DNA from: Piromyces finnis
Taxonomy: Eukaryota; Neocallimastigomycota; Neocallimastigomycetes; Neocallimastigales; Neocallimastigaceae
DNA length: 64,000 nt
Reading direction: 5' to 3'
NCBI GenBank assembly: GCA_002104945.1
Contig: MCFH01000047.1
Coordinates: 1 to 64,000 of the forward strand
Made by a program: the position numbers and the translations under genes. Under the pieces are notes generated by a model. That model saw only the letters and a program-made list of their open reading frames with translations. It ran no database searches and had not been told where the DNA came from. Of this stretch, positions 37,579 through 54,200 are shown in pieces. Numbering within the stretch: the first letter of the stretch is position 1; each line of letters starts with the position of its first letter.

Positions 37579-38941
37579 TTATTTTTGCTGTTGTTGAAAG
37601 GAATTTTGCATTTTTAGGGTCTGCTGTTGAGTAAATTGAAATGATATCGGTTGATTTTGTTTTGGCGATGATATAGATGATTGTGTTTGTTGCTTGCTTT
37701 GTTGTTGATTTTGATTTTCAACTGGTGTTTTTTCTGAAGGTTTAATATATTCTGGTTTACCCCAACCTTCTGGCGCACTCCAATTATTAAAGAGCATTGG
37801 CCTTTTTGTTACCTGAGGTCTTGCATCATTAGTATCTGAATGAGGTAATTGTGTTGCATGATCTTCTACTTTTGATCCAGTTTCACTATTCGCTGAACTG
37901 GCTGAATTACGATTATAAAGATAAGGGGGAGGAGCATTTGATGTTGGCTTAACTACAACAAGATTTTTTAATAATATCTGATCAATATAAATAATGTAAT
38001 ACGGAACATTGAAAAAGGTATTTCTAGCATATTCACCAGATGAATTTCCTATTCTTTTATCAAATAAGATAAGAAAAGTGTAAAATATAACAAATGGAAT
38101 TGAGCATAAAATATATCCACTTGAAATCATAATTCGATATTGGGATATTCTACGGAATTTTGTTAAAAAACTTTGATTTCTCATAATTTCTTTATATTTT
38201 AAACAAAAACGAGTTCGGATATTATAAAAAATAGTTGCATGATAAAATATGGTAGTAAATGAAATAAGAATTAAAATAAGATGTCTTTTTTCATAAAAAT
38301 CAGGTGATTTCATTTCTGAATTGGTGGTAAAAGGTGTAAAAATATAAAGACCCATATACATTAATTTTGAAATATTTATTAACATACAGGTAATTTTAAT
38401 ATATCGACAAGTTTTATCCTGATTTATAATTAATAGCATAGGATACCTTTTTTTTTTTTTTAAGAAATATTTAAATATTTATTTTTAAAATAACAAAATT
38501 TAGATTATTAAATACATATAAATAAATTTTAAAAATAATACATAATTATTTACTTACCAATCTCCTACAATTTGAGCAGAATATTTAAAACAGGTATATA
38601 ATACTTGAGACATAAGCCAAACTCCTTTTGAAGCATTATCTTTATAATTTTTATATTTTAAAATTCTATTTTAAAATAATTAAATTTATATTTATATTTA
38701 ATAAATAATATTAATTCTTACTTTCATCATAGTTATCATAATAATTTCCCATCATATAAAATATAGATGATAGTGAAGAAAATATCCAATGAATCATAGC
38801 AATTAATACTGATGGTGTTGACCAGTTTTTCCTATGAAGAATGAGTACAATGAGTGCCCAATAAAAGTATGATATTGATACAGGAGCTGTTAAACTCTGT
38901 ATAACTACAAGAAGTTTATGCGTAAATGAAGATGCTGTCAT
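37579..38941 (-). CDS. Seven-segment membrane protein of unknown function (GPCR-like topology)
   Basis: Three exons: about 38720-38941, a short one at about 38568-38614 (NNASKGVWLMSQVLYTCFKY) and 37579-38443. Seven hydrophobic segments can be counted: VVIQSLTAPVSISYFYWALI, SVLIAMIHWIFSSLSSIFYM, WLMSQVLYTCFKYSAQIVG, ITCMLINISKLMYMGLYIF, LILILISFTTIFYHATIFY, MISSGYILCSIPFVIFYTFL and PYYIIYIDQILLKNLVVV. A long hydrophilic tail follows, rich in Ser, Pro and Gln (QNQQQSKQQTQSS) and ending in a Gln run. The topology and the Ser/Gln-rich tail fit a receptor-like protein, but I recognise no family signature. The acceptor of the middle exon (AAAG before ATAATGCTTC) was chosen because the nearer AG gives a stop. 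Confidence 0.7.
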
Positions 38942-39218
38942 TCTTTATTATAATTTGTATTTATTTATTTCGAAAATTAGGGTATAAATATTTATTAAAT
39001 ATAAATATTAATTTCATATATAGTTTTTGATTATTATTTAGAAATTAAATTTTTAATTTTATATAAAATTAACTCAATTAAAATTATTTTTATGAAAACA
39101 TATATTTTCAAATATAATTTATTACTGTCATTCAAAAAAATAATGAAATATTGGTATAATAAATGATATATATTATGAGTATATATAGTAGTGATGAGAA
39201 ATACATTAATATGGCAAT

Positions 39219-39277
<59 letters not shown>

Positions 39278-40161
39278 CAATAAAAATTAAGCAAATACTT
39301 TATATTTGTTTAATTTCTGAATTAACAAATATATATTTATATTTTTAACTTATGATTAATATATAAATTAAATTATTATATATTCTCCGTAAATTTTATG
39401 TAATTAATGATTAATTATTATTCAAAAAGTGAAGAAAAAATAAAAATAATTGAAATTCGTAAAATTGTTATTTTAATTGTTCTTTTTTTTTTTTTTAATG
39501 AATTTTCGGATAATAAAAATAGAGTTTTCTAGCTGAATTACATTTACAAAAATATATATACACAATATATGTTAGCAATTTAAGAGTTTTTTTTTTTTTT
39601 TCTAAAAGTATTCTATTATAACATTTTTAAATATATAATCTTTAATTTAGATAAATAATATTTATGTAATAAATATTTTGAGAATTAAAAAAAAAAAAAA
39701 AAAAAGAAATTATTCTAAATTATACATATTAATTTTAAGTCTCCATAAACAACTTTATTTTCTAAAAAAAATCACTATTTTTTAAATTTTAATTTACTAT
39801 AAAATATTTCCATAATTTTAATATAGTAAATATATATAATTTATCATTTATTAATTGTTTAATAGGTAATAATATATTATATATTGTAAATAGATATTTT
39901 TAAAAAACAGATATTTTAGTAGTAATTATTAATTATTATTAATTATTATTGATAAAAATTTTTAAAGGAATAATAATCATAATATCTTATTAACATTAAT
40001 ATTAATTATAATGAATTTATCATTATTATTAAATTTATTATTTTTATTTTTATTATTGTTATTGTTATTTTTTATGTATGTGCGTATATTTCTAAATTAG
40101 AAAAGAAAAGAAAAAATAATAATAAAAGTAGAGGTATGTAATACATCTTTTGATTATTCAT
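38942..40161. other. Intergenic with a long poly-T tract
   Basis: A T run of about 57 at 39221-39277, further T/A runs at about 39482-39495, 39586-39601 and 39687-39703, and AT-rich filler. No coding signal. Confidence 0.6.
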
Positions 40162-41270
40162 CTAACAAGCACAACCACCTTGTGGTGCTTCATCATCATT
40201 CATATGAATAGTTCCTGGAGTTTTATTTTGTTGCTTTTGCCATAAAGATGGGGTTTCAATAATCTTATTAAATTATTAATAAAGAAAAAAAGAATTAATA
40301 TATATTGTTTATAATATATAATTAATTTTATAAAACCAATGTGGAGTGGAATAAAAAAAATGTTATTTTTTTTTTATAAATAATACCTTTCTAACAACTT
40401 CTATAAAAGCATCTTTAACACCGGTCTTAGTTTTAGCAGAGGCTTCAATAAATAGAGTACCCATTTTTCTTGCAAAGGCTTCACCTTCTTTTCTCGAAAC
40501 TTCTCTGCTACCGCTAGATTCTTTATCAACTTTGTTGCCAACAATCATTTTTATAACTTCTTGACTTGAAGAATATGTATCTAATTCATTAAACCATAAA
40601 TTTAAGTGTTCAAATGTAGCACGGCTAGAAACATCATAAACTAATATTTAAAATTTTCAATTTTATTGTTAGATATATTAAAAATTAAAATCGGTACAAT
40701 AATAATTGTAGTGATAATGACTATATATATATAATACAAAAAATATATTTATTTTTATATTTTTTTCATAATAAAAAAACAAGTTCAATAAATATACCTA
40801 ATATAACACCTTGTGCACCTCTATAGTAACTAGAAGTTAAAGTACGGAAACGTTCTTGACCTGCAGTATCCTATAAAATTAAATTTTAAAATTTAATAAA
40901 TACTTATATTTAAAAATAATAAAATATGAATTTTTATTGATTTTACCCAAATGGTTAATTTGTATTTACTTTCATCAATATCAACTACTTTAACCTTGAA
41001 ATCAACACCTTTAATAATTATAAATAAGAAAAAAAAAAAGATTAATATTTTACAATTTTAATATAATTTTTTAATTATTTTTTATTTATTCAATTTGATA
41101 TATTTCTTAATGTATTAATAATAAATACCAATTGTGGCACTGACTTCATCTGGATGAAGCCAAGTATCATCAGTGAAACGTAATAATAAAGATGATTTTC
41201 CTGTTCCAGAATCACCAATAAGTAATAACTTAAAAGTAGCAGCTATTTCTTTATCTGGAGTTGGTGGCAT
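40162..41270 (-). CDS. RAB18: Rab18-type small GTPase
   Basis: Five exons (41129-41270, 40947-41008, 40798-40870, 40387-40640, 40162-40263) give 210 residues. All nucleotide-binding motifs are present: P-loop [11 protein letters not shown], effector segment ending in [26 protein letters not shown] and EASAKT. The Rab family motif YYRGAQG follows switch II. The C terminus CAC is a Rab-type double-Cys geranylgeranylation signal. The wording is closest to Rab18 ([24 protein letters not shown]). Rab18 acts at ER and lipid-droplet membranes. The P-loop has Thr where most Rabs have Val, a mild change. Confidence 0.9.
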
Positions 41271-45111
<3,841 letters not shown>

Positions 45112-46658
45112 TTATTCTTTTTCCATAAAATCAGATTCTTTTTCAATATATGCGGCTTTAAATTCAGAATGCTATATATTATTATTTAATATTATATTAT
45201 TTGAATTAATCAACAATTATCTAAATTTTGATTAATTTAAATTTTTTTTTTTTTTTACATACTTTTGTTCCAAAGGAGAATCTTGGTGATGAATTCTTTA
45301 TAGATGTTAGATTTATATCATAAGCACCAGGACCAGGAACAACAAATTTGGACCTTGGTTTCTTTCCCGATGCCACAACATTTCCATTTTCTAAAAATGG
45401 GTATAAATATTTTAATTAAATATTTATAAATATTGATAAATTATATATTTTTTTCATACTTAATTTTCCATTTGGAAGTGTGAAGTTATCATCTGATGCT
45501 AAACGTAAATGTAATGAGTATGCTGGTGATGATTTTTTAACCAAATTATAATTAACGGGATCATATTCAGCTGGACCAGGAGAAGTCTGAATTTCTATTT
45601 AATTTATTTAGTATATTTAATTTAACTATTTAATTTATTTAATAATACTTCAGTAATATTATGACATTACGTTTTTTAGGCAATGATGGTCTCATTGTCC
45701 AAGCAGGAGTGTCTGAACCAACTTTTTTATCTGTAGAATATGCTGCTGGACTTGGTGTAATACTAACTAATGTTATCGAATTTAATGAATAATTATTATT
45801 TATATATTAAGTTATATTTAATTTATATTTATAATTAATTACGTTTTGCTGAATTATGTCTTCCTAAAAGGGAATATGCAGGAGAAGATTTACATTTACT
45901 TTGATAATAGTTTGAGTATGAGTCTATGATATAATATAATAATATAATGATCAATATATTTAATTTTATTTTCATTTCAGTAAATTGTAATAACTGAATT
46001 ACATGAAGCAGGCCCTGGACTTTCAGTTGCTTTATTATAAATTGAATAGGTGATAAGTAATTAATAAAAATATATATTAATAATATAATTAACAAAAAAA
46101 TTTTATAATACCTATTTTATTTGGAAAGAAATTTCTTCCAGTCATGGAGTAAGCCGGAGAACTTGTCACCCCATTTCTTAAAGCTTTTGGTGTAAATTCA
46201 TTTGGACCAGGTGTAACTATAAATTATTTTAATTAATCAATTATTATATTCTTTCTTTTCTTGCTCTTTAAGATTAATATTATTAATATATTTAGTTATT
46301 TACCTAATTCTATTTAGTAATTAAAATAATTATAATGATAAAAAAATTAGTATTGAGGGAAAAAAGAAATATAAAATTAATATAGTATTTTTACTTTTTT
46401 GTGGCTTTAATTTCATTCCGAAAGAATATGAAGGTGCTGTTTTTCCATTATAAGTATTATTTCCAATTGTAGTTTTCAATGTATATGCAGCTGGTCCTGG
46501 ACCTATTTTTGTTACATAAATATAAATTTTTATATTTTATATTTTATAATTAAAATTTCTTCTGAACGTATTATAATTTAATAATTCATACCTTTAAATC
46601 TAGCAATAATAGGAATTTCTGGCTTCTCAGCTTGATCTATTTTAGGTAGTTTACTCAT
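45112..46658 (-). CDS. SHIPPO/ODF3-type (STPGR repeat) axonemal protein
   Basis: Seven to eight short exons on the minus strand, starting MSKLPKIDQAEKPEIPIIAR. The product is built from repeated Pro-Gly-Pro-x-x-Tyr units: GPGPAAYTLK, TPGPNEFTPK, ESPGPASYSYS, PSPAAYSTDKK, SPGPAEYDPV and VPGPGAYDIN. Each is followed about 15-20 residues later by SPAYS, APSYSFG or SPRFSFG text. This alternation is the hallmark of SHIPPO/outer-dense-fibre-3 proteins, which line the inside of flagellar microtubules. The C terminus is charged (EKESDFMEKE). In a fungus this implies flagellated zoospores. Exon joins near 45900-46030 were checked: the donor after PGPAS fits the acceptor before YSYSNYYQSK. Confidence 0.8.
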
Positions 46659-47543
46659 TTTTTTTAATTCTTATATATTACATGTATTTTATATGAATAT
46701 TTTTATATTATTTGTTATAAGAAATAAAAAAATATGATATATATTTTAAATTAATAAGAATATTATCTTTAAATTTTTGATTGAAAAAAAAGGAAACATA
46801 AAATTCTTATAGTTACATTTTTAGCTATATTAAATTACCAAAACTATTTAAATTACTAATAGTACTAAAAGTAGGATTCTTTATTAAAAAATAAAATATT
46901 ATATATAAAAAAAATTTATAAAAAAAAAAAAGAAAAAGAAAATATAACATTTTTATACTAATTAATAAATTCCGTAATTCTTAGTATTATATTGATTTCT
47001 CCATTTTATATTTGCTATAAATGAATCAAGATAATGATGTTTTAGATAGGATAGTTTCGCAATAATATATAATATGACAATTAAATGTTTAATTAATCAA
47101 TTAGTTATAATAAATTTTCCATAATTAAGTTAATTAAATAATATAAACATCCATTTAATTTAAATTATAAGAAAAACTAAGTTCAATACAATTTAATTTT
47201 TAATTAAATTAAACTTTAATTATTATTATTTATTTTGAATATATTTAACTACTGATTAGGTAATAATCTCCCTAATTAATGTAAAATGTGAAATATTTGA
47301 TGTTACATATGACAATTTTATTTTTTAATTTATATAAAAGTGAAAAGAATGATGAAAAAAGTTATTACTAAATTCCTATATAATATAACATATATTTTGT
47401 AATATAAAAATAAAGTTGTTAAAAGTAAAAGTAAAGGTTTAAGGAATTTAAATTTAATGGATGATGGAATAAAAATATTTATTGGATAATTGCTATTATT
47501 ATCTTAAAAATATTTATAGAAATAGCAATGTTAAATTGATATC

Positions 47544-47589
<46 letters not shown>

Positions 47590-47883
47590 TATATATATAT
47601 ATAAACTTGATTATTATTATTATTATTATAAAATATTCATTTTTTTTATTATAGTCAATTTTATAATTTATTATTATATCATTATTAAAAAATTTTTTTT
47701 TCTTCTATGTGTTTATACAATTTATTAGTTATAAAAATCAACAATGATAATTTAATATTAATATAAAATATGAAATATTAATGTCAATAAATATTTTTAA
47801 CTAGGTTATTCATTTTTCTTTTTAATTATTAAATATTATTTTGAATCCCCCATAAAATTTCTTTCTGTATTGTTTAACTCTTA
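46659..47883. other. Intergenic with (AAT)n run
   Basis: AT-rich, with about 15 AAT units at about 47545-47590 followed by TA repeats. No coding signal. Confidence 0.6.
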
Positions 47884-48794
47884 TTATGAATAATAATTAT
47901 TCATATTTTTATTAAATTCTCTTAATCCTTCATGGAGTACTTTAATAGACATACCATCGTCTACGAATATTGATGTGACGCCAATTGATTTAAGATCACG
48001 TATGTTTCTTGTTTCGTCATCGAAAAATAAAATTTCGTTTAAATTTATATTCAAACGTTTAGCTATTTGTTTTATATGTCTTATTTTTGATGTTGGATAT
48101 ATCTCTACAACATCTACAATATCCTTAAGAGTTTTTGAGTATATTTCTGATTTTGGTACTTCGTCTTCTTGAATAAGTGGTAAAGGAATTAATTGAATAA
48201 TTTGTTCAGCCCTTATTATATTCAAAAAATTAATTTTAATTTATTTTTGATTTGCATATGTTTTTTATTTCAAATACAATATAATAATTAAAAATCTTTT
48301 ATACCAGGATATTGCACCAGTTCTTGATGCTATTCCGACTTTTATGCCATTACGCTTTAATGAATGAATAATTAATGGAACATCTTTATAAAACTTTACA
48401 CGATCTCCAGAACTATTTTCATAGCATATAAAAAAAAATACACATATATATTTTTTTAGTATACGAAAAAAAAATGTATATTATTAATGGGAATAGTTTA
48501 TACATTTTTAATATGATTTAATTAAAACTATATTTATTTAATAATGAAAATTTATACCGGTCAGTAACAACATGATTGACAAGACGGAAGGGTGGTCCAC
48601 TTAAACAATCTAAATTAAAATAATGATTATGAAAAATCAATATATTTATATATTTATATATAAAAAAAGAAATAAATAATTCAATCACAAATATATTACA
48701 CATACTAACCAACATATAAAGGCCATAAAGTATAATCTAAATCAAATACAACAACTTTTGGTAAATATTTAAATCCTTCAAATTCTAAAGCCAT
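47884..48794 (-). CDS. MDP1: Magnesium-dependent phosphatase 1 (MDP-1, HAD family)
   Basis: Four exons (48710-48794, 48558-48609, 48305-48412, 47884-48211) join in phase to 190 residues, the size of MDP-1. HAD motif I is VVFDLDYTLWPLYVD, with the nucleophile Asp and acid/base Asp. The PPF of GPPFRL matches the MDP-1 substrate loop. Motif II is IASRTGA, and the C-terminal motif is ILFFDDETRNI. The last exon gives W-A-E-Q across the junction, as in the family. MDP-1 enzymes are Mg-dependent phosphatases proposed to act on protein phosphotyrosine and on sugar or glycation phosphates. Confidence 0.88.
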
Positions 48795-49360
48795 ACTATA
48801 ATTAATTAATTAATCAATTATTATATTTCTTACTAATTATTATAATATTTTCTTATCAGTATAAAAAATTAACATTATATTAATATTATTTTAACTAAAA
48901 TTAAAAAATTGTTTTAATTAATTCATATAAATAATATTTCTTTTCATTTTATTATTTAGGTGTATTATAAATAGTTTATTAATTATAAGAAAGAAAATAT
49001 ATAATTTAATTTTATTTGAATTACAAACTAAAATTGAATATTTTCAAATGTACTTTTAATAATTAAAACATAAATTATATTAAACATAACAAAAAACAAT
49101 TATATTACTGTTGAGAATTAGAGCGTTATTTATTATTTATTTCTTATTATGAATAATTTTATAATTTAAGGTACAATATACAAGTTTAAAAGAAAAATAT
49201 ATTTATAAATTTTAATTATTAATAAATCAATAATCGTATACAAATTAATAATGTATTATGATAAATAGGGAAAAATATGATTTAATTTTTTATTATTAGT
49301 TTTAATTTTTTTTTTTAAACAAAAACTTTTATTTATTAAAAAATTATATAGAAAAAAAAA
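48795..49360. other. Divergent intergenic spacer
   Basis: Between the starts of MDP1 (minus) and the small membrane protein (plus). AT-rich, no distinctive motif seen. Confidence 0.6.
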
Positions 49361-50156
49361 ATGATAAGTCAAGATAATGATTATGTTCAAACTTTTATAT
49401 ATGGGTTAATTTGGGCATCTATATGCTTCTTATTATATAAAGGGGCAAAAGAAAATAATGAAAATGGAGTTAATAAAGAAAATAAAAAAAATAATGAAAA
49501 CATAAAAACTAATAAGTAAATATATATTTAACATTTTTATTATATTTTTATATATTTTGAAAAAAAAAAAAAAAAAAGGAAATTTATAAATTTTTTAATA
49601 AATATTAATTTCTCATATATTTTATATTACTTTTAAAAGATTAATAATACCAGAAAAATATCAAATTATTGGATATCCATTACTTTCATTTCTCTTTTCA
49701 GCAAGTGTTTTTTTAACTCTTAAATTAATAAGTCAAGAAACAGGATATAATTATCAAAAATTAATTCCTTCAATTTCATTAATCTTATTACTTCAATGTA
49801 TAAGTTTAGTATTTTTCTGGATAACAATTTTTAATAAGAAAAACCAAATTTCATATTTAGTATCTTTCATTTTATTTATTACAGCTTTATTTTTATATTT
49901 TGCTGTAATTAATCTAAATGAAAATAATATTGAAGATGAAAATATAAAATTCAAAAAACTTAGTAAAAAACCAACCATTTCATCAGGACTATCTGTAATT
50001 TTAAGTTTCTATTTTTGTTGTATTAGTATGATTAATACTATATCAGAAAACAAGAAAGGATTCTTAAGCTACTTCGGAGAAGCATTATTAAAAGCTTTAA
50101 ATGTTAAAAACCCAAATATAGAATGTCAAACCAAGGAAGTCAAAAAGAAAAACTAA
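49361..50156 (+). CDS. Small multi-pass membrane protein, unrecognised
   Basis: Two exons (49361-49515, 49640-50156) give 223 residues. Exon 1 has a hydrophobic segment (YGLIWASICFLLYKG) and a Lys/Asn-rich loop. Exon 2 has four more segments: YPLLSFLFSASVFLTLKLI, LIPSISLILLLQCISLVFFW, YLVSFILFITALFLYFAVI and LSVILSFYFCCISMI. It ends in a basic tail (KEVKKKN). The splice rejoins AAT AA|A TTA in frame. No family signature recognised. Five segments and small size are reminiscent of TspO-like proteins, but no TspO motif was seen. Confidence 0.65.
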
Positions 50157-51262
50157 AACAATATTATAATATTATTAGTTATATAACAATAAATCCAATA
50201 ATCTAATGGATAATTTAATAAATATTGTTAAGTAATTAAAATATTAGTAATAAACAATATATTAAAAATAATGAAATTAAAAAAAAAAAAAAAAGGAAAA
50301 ATAAAATAAATAAATAAAATAAAAATGTTTCTATTGAAAAGAAAAAATAATAATAATAATAAAAAAAATTATTAAAATAAAATAAATGAAGCCAAATATT
50401 TTAACCAGTGTTTATATTTATTTTTTTTTCATGCTCTCTTTTTTTATTTTATTTTATTTTTTTTTATTGTGAAAATTTAATTATAAATTTCAATTTTTTT
50501 AATGTTTAATGAAAAATTTAATTCATAAGCCAATCAAAAAAATAAAAATCCTAATTATATTATAAATTAATTATGTGCTTTTTTATTTTGTCTTTAAATT
50601 ATAATTTAAAAAGTTTTATTGAAAAATAAAAAGTAGTTGTAATTAAATTTTAAGAAGTAAATAATTTAATAAGTTAATGCTATAATAAAAAGATATTCAT
50701 ATTTAAACATTATACTTTATAATAAATACATATATTAATAATATGAAACGTTATTATTAACTTTCAATTAAATAAAAAAATAATTTTTATACTAAACAAA
50801 TGAAGAATAAAATTTTTGCAATTTTGTTAATAATTTGAATTTTAATAAATATATTATAATAATTATTAACAATAATAAATAATTTCTATTTCATAACAAA
50901 CAGTATATATTATTTTTAAATGTAAAATAAAATCATATATTTCTATTTTTAAAATAGTTCTATCATTTCAATTTTTATCTATATATAGACTATTTATTAT
51001 TTATTATATATATATAAATATCAAAACTTTTTTTTTTTTTTTTCCAGGAAAAATAAAAAATAATATTAACAGAAAAACTTATCTATTCCTAGATTTGTAA
51101 TTTAGTGCATTCTTTATATTTTATTTCAATATTGTTTTTATTTTTTTTTTTATTGTCATTATAATTGGTATTTTCAATTATTATCAAATAAATTATAATT
51201 TAGTTAATAATAACAGTATTATATTTTTTTATATATTTCGTTAAAAGTGTATATTGAGAACA
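50157..51262. other. Intergenic, nothing recognised
   Basis: AT-rich spacer upstream of the large GLTSCR1-type gene, with a T tract at about 51029-51043. No coding signal. Confidence 0.6.
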
Positions 51263-54200
51263 ATGGATAAAAAACAAAATCAGAATCAAAATGACATTTT
51301 AAATCTTTTAAAAGGCAAAATTGATATAAGTAAATTGGCACAAACAGATACAATTTTTCAGCAAATAAACCAAAAGAAAAATGAAAATAATAAGATAAAT
51401 GTTAATCAAGCATTAAATAATGGGAATCTTTTAGGTGTAACATCACCATTATTAACTAATTTAAATACTAACAATAATTTTATGAATTTAATTAACAATG
51501 ATGCAATTAATTTATTAAATCAAAATCAATTAAATGACTTTTCTTCATATTTATCAACAAATAATATTTTAAATTCATCTATTAATACAAGTTCTCCATT
51601 ATTTTTAAATAACAATTTATTAACTAGTAATTTACTATCAAATAATATTGATGCTACAAATGTATTAACAAGCATAACAAATTCAGCAGCAAGGAATAAA
51701 ATAAATAATTCAATATTACTTAATAAAATCAATCAAAATATAAAAGTTGATTCACCAGTATTAGATAATTCAAGTATATTAGGAAGTTCTTCTCTCCCTT
51801 CAAGTAATATTTTTACATACTCTCCTTATCCATTATACTCTAATAATGAAATTCAATCATTTTCTCCTTCAATTATTTCACCACCAATAATATCAAATAT
51901 AAACAAAGATACAAAGTTAACTTCACCCTCTTCTATAGCTTCAACACCCACTTCTTCATTACCTCCAACCCCAATTACAAAAGCACTCAGACCTTCAACT
52001 TCAACTACTACAAATTCAAAACCTACATATTCATATAAAAATTTAAATTCTAAATCATTGAATAAAAAGTCACTTCTTGAAAGTACATTTACTCCAGCAA
52101 TTTCTAAAAATAAAAAACGAAGCTATTCTGATGAAAAACTAAATACACATACTTCTAATTTTCACAAAACTGGAAAATATAGTAGGTGTTTTTGTACATT
52201 TATATATTATCATAATATAAAATAAAAAAAAAATTGCAACTAAAATGTATTTAATATATTAAAATAAATATTAAACCATTAGATAAAAAAGAAAAATCCG
52301 CCCAAAAACTTCGTAATGATAAAATTTTAGAATTACTTAAGAAGCAATCACCTGAATCACTTAGTTATGATTCAAATGAAAAGTTGATTAATGCAATAAA
52401 AAATAATACTTTCAAATTCCCAATAGTAGTATCCGATAAGAGTAAAAGTGAATTAGGAAAAACAAATTCTGGTAATAATGATAATGAATCAAAAACTTAT
52501 ACAATAGAAATAAATAAAGATAAAAGCAATGATAATTTAAAGAGTGAAAAAATAAAAGTCATTACGCCATCATTAAATAATGAAAAGTCTAATAAACTTT
52601 CAACAGCAAGAAATAATATAACATCTTTACAAAGTCCAAGTTTAAAAAATAATTATATGAAAATTCCTGTGACTTTAAGTACTGATAAAAATATATATTC
52701 AAATCAAAAATTAAATAATGTAAAAGATGCAGCATCCTATATTTATTTAAAACAACAGCAAATTCAAAAACAAAATAAACAAAAGGATTATTTAAATGTC
52801 AATTCCAATAAAAATGATAATAATAACCAAAATTTATTAAATAAACTAAATTATTCTTTAAATGGAACACTTTCAAATAATAATAAATTACAAACATCAG
52901 CATCAAATGCATCATCATTAGCATCTTCATTAACAGATAATAAAGTTTTTAACGATACAGGCATTAATGAATCTCTTTTATTGAATAATACAAGTTTACC
53001 TGAAGTAAACTTAGATTCAGTATTTAAAGATAATCTATTGAATAATATAGAAACAAATAGTTTATCATTAAACAATTCAATAAAAAGTAGTACCAATATA
53101 TTAAATAATAGCTTAATAAATACTGATTTGGATATTTCAAAAGATTTATTAAATAATATAAAATTGTTATCACAATCCTCTAAAAACAATATATTATTAA
53201 ATGATGAATTAAAGAATTCAAATTCATTACTTTTTAATCCAAATCTTAACTTATTTAATGCCAAAAATGAATTATTAATTTCAAATAATAATATTTCTTC
53301 AAATACAATGAAAAAAGCATCTTCACCATTAAAAAAAGATTTAACAAAACAGCAAAATGATATAGAAAAAAAACTAAACTCTTTTAACTTATTAAATAAT
53401 AAAGCACAGGAAGTTAATAATTTTAATAAAATAAATGGTAGAACAATTAATAAACCCCCAATTACTTCTTTTGGTACAGGGATAAATAGTATAAATATCG
53501 GTATAAATGATAATGTGTTAAATAATACTACTATCTTAAGTAATAATACTAGTAATAATAGTAATATATTAAGTAGTGGAAGTAAAAGTAGTAATGTTGT
53601 TAATTCCTCATCATCAAAACCAGACTTGGATAATAACTCAACATTATTGAATGAAAATATTAATAAGCTAAGTAATTCACTAAATAAATTAAATAATTCA
53701 AGATTAAACTCAAATTTAAGTAAATTTGATGTTAGTAATGCAAATAGTATAATAATGAATCCAGTAATGAATCCAAATAATATATTAACCAATCCAGTAA
53801 GTAGTATAAATGTATCAAATAATAATAGTATTATTGGAAATCCCTTGAATTCATTTAATATAGGTGATATAAGTAATCTTTTGACCAATCCAATAAATTC
53901 TATTAACGTAAGCTCAGCTAGTAGTATCCTTTCAAATCCTTTAAACACAATAAATGTTAGTTCCGCAAACCCACTTCTAACAAATTCTATAATTAATGTT
54001 TCAAATCCTTCTTCTTTATTAACAAGTTCAATAAATAATATTACAATTCCAAGTAGTGTATCTCTTATTAATAATACTATCAATAGTTTGAATATTAATA
54101 CTAGTTCAATTTTAAATAACTCAATAAATAGCCTTGAATTACAAAATAAAAATAATATTTTAAAAAATAATGTAAATAATTTAAATATTTCTCCAAATAC

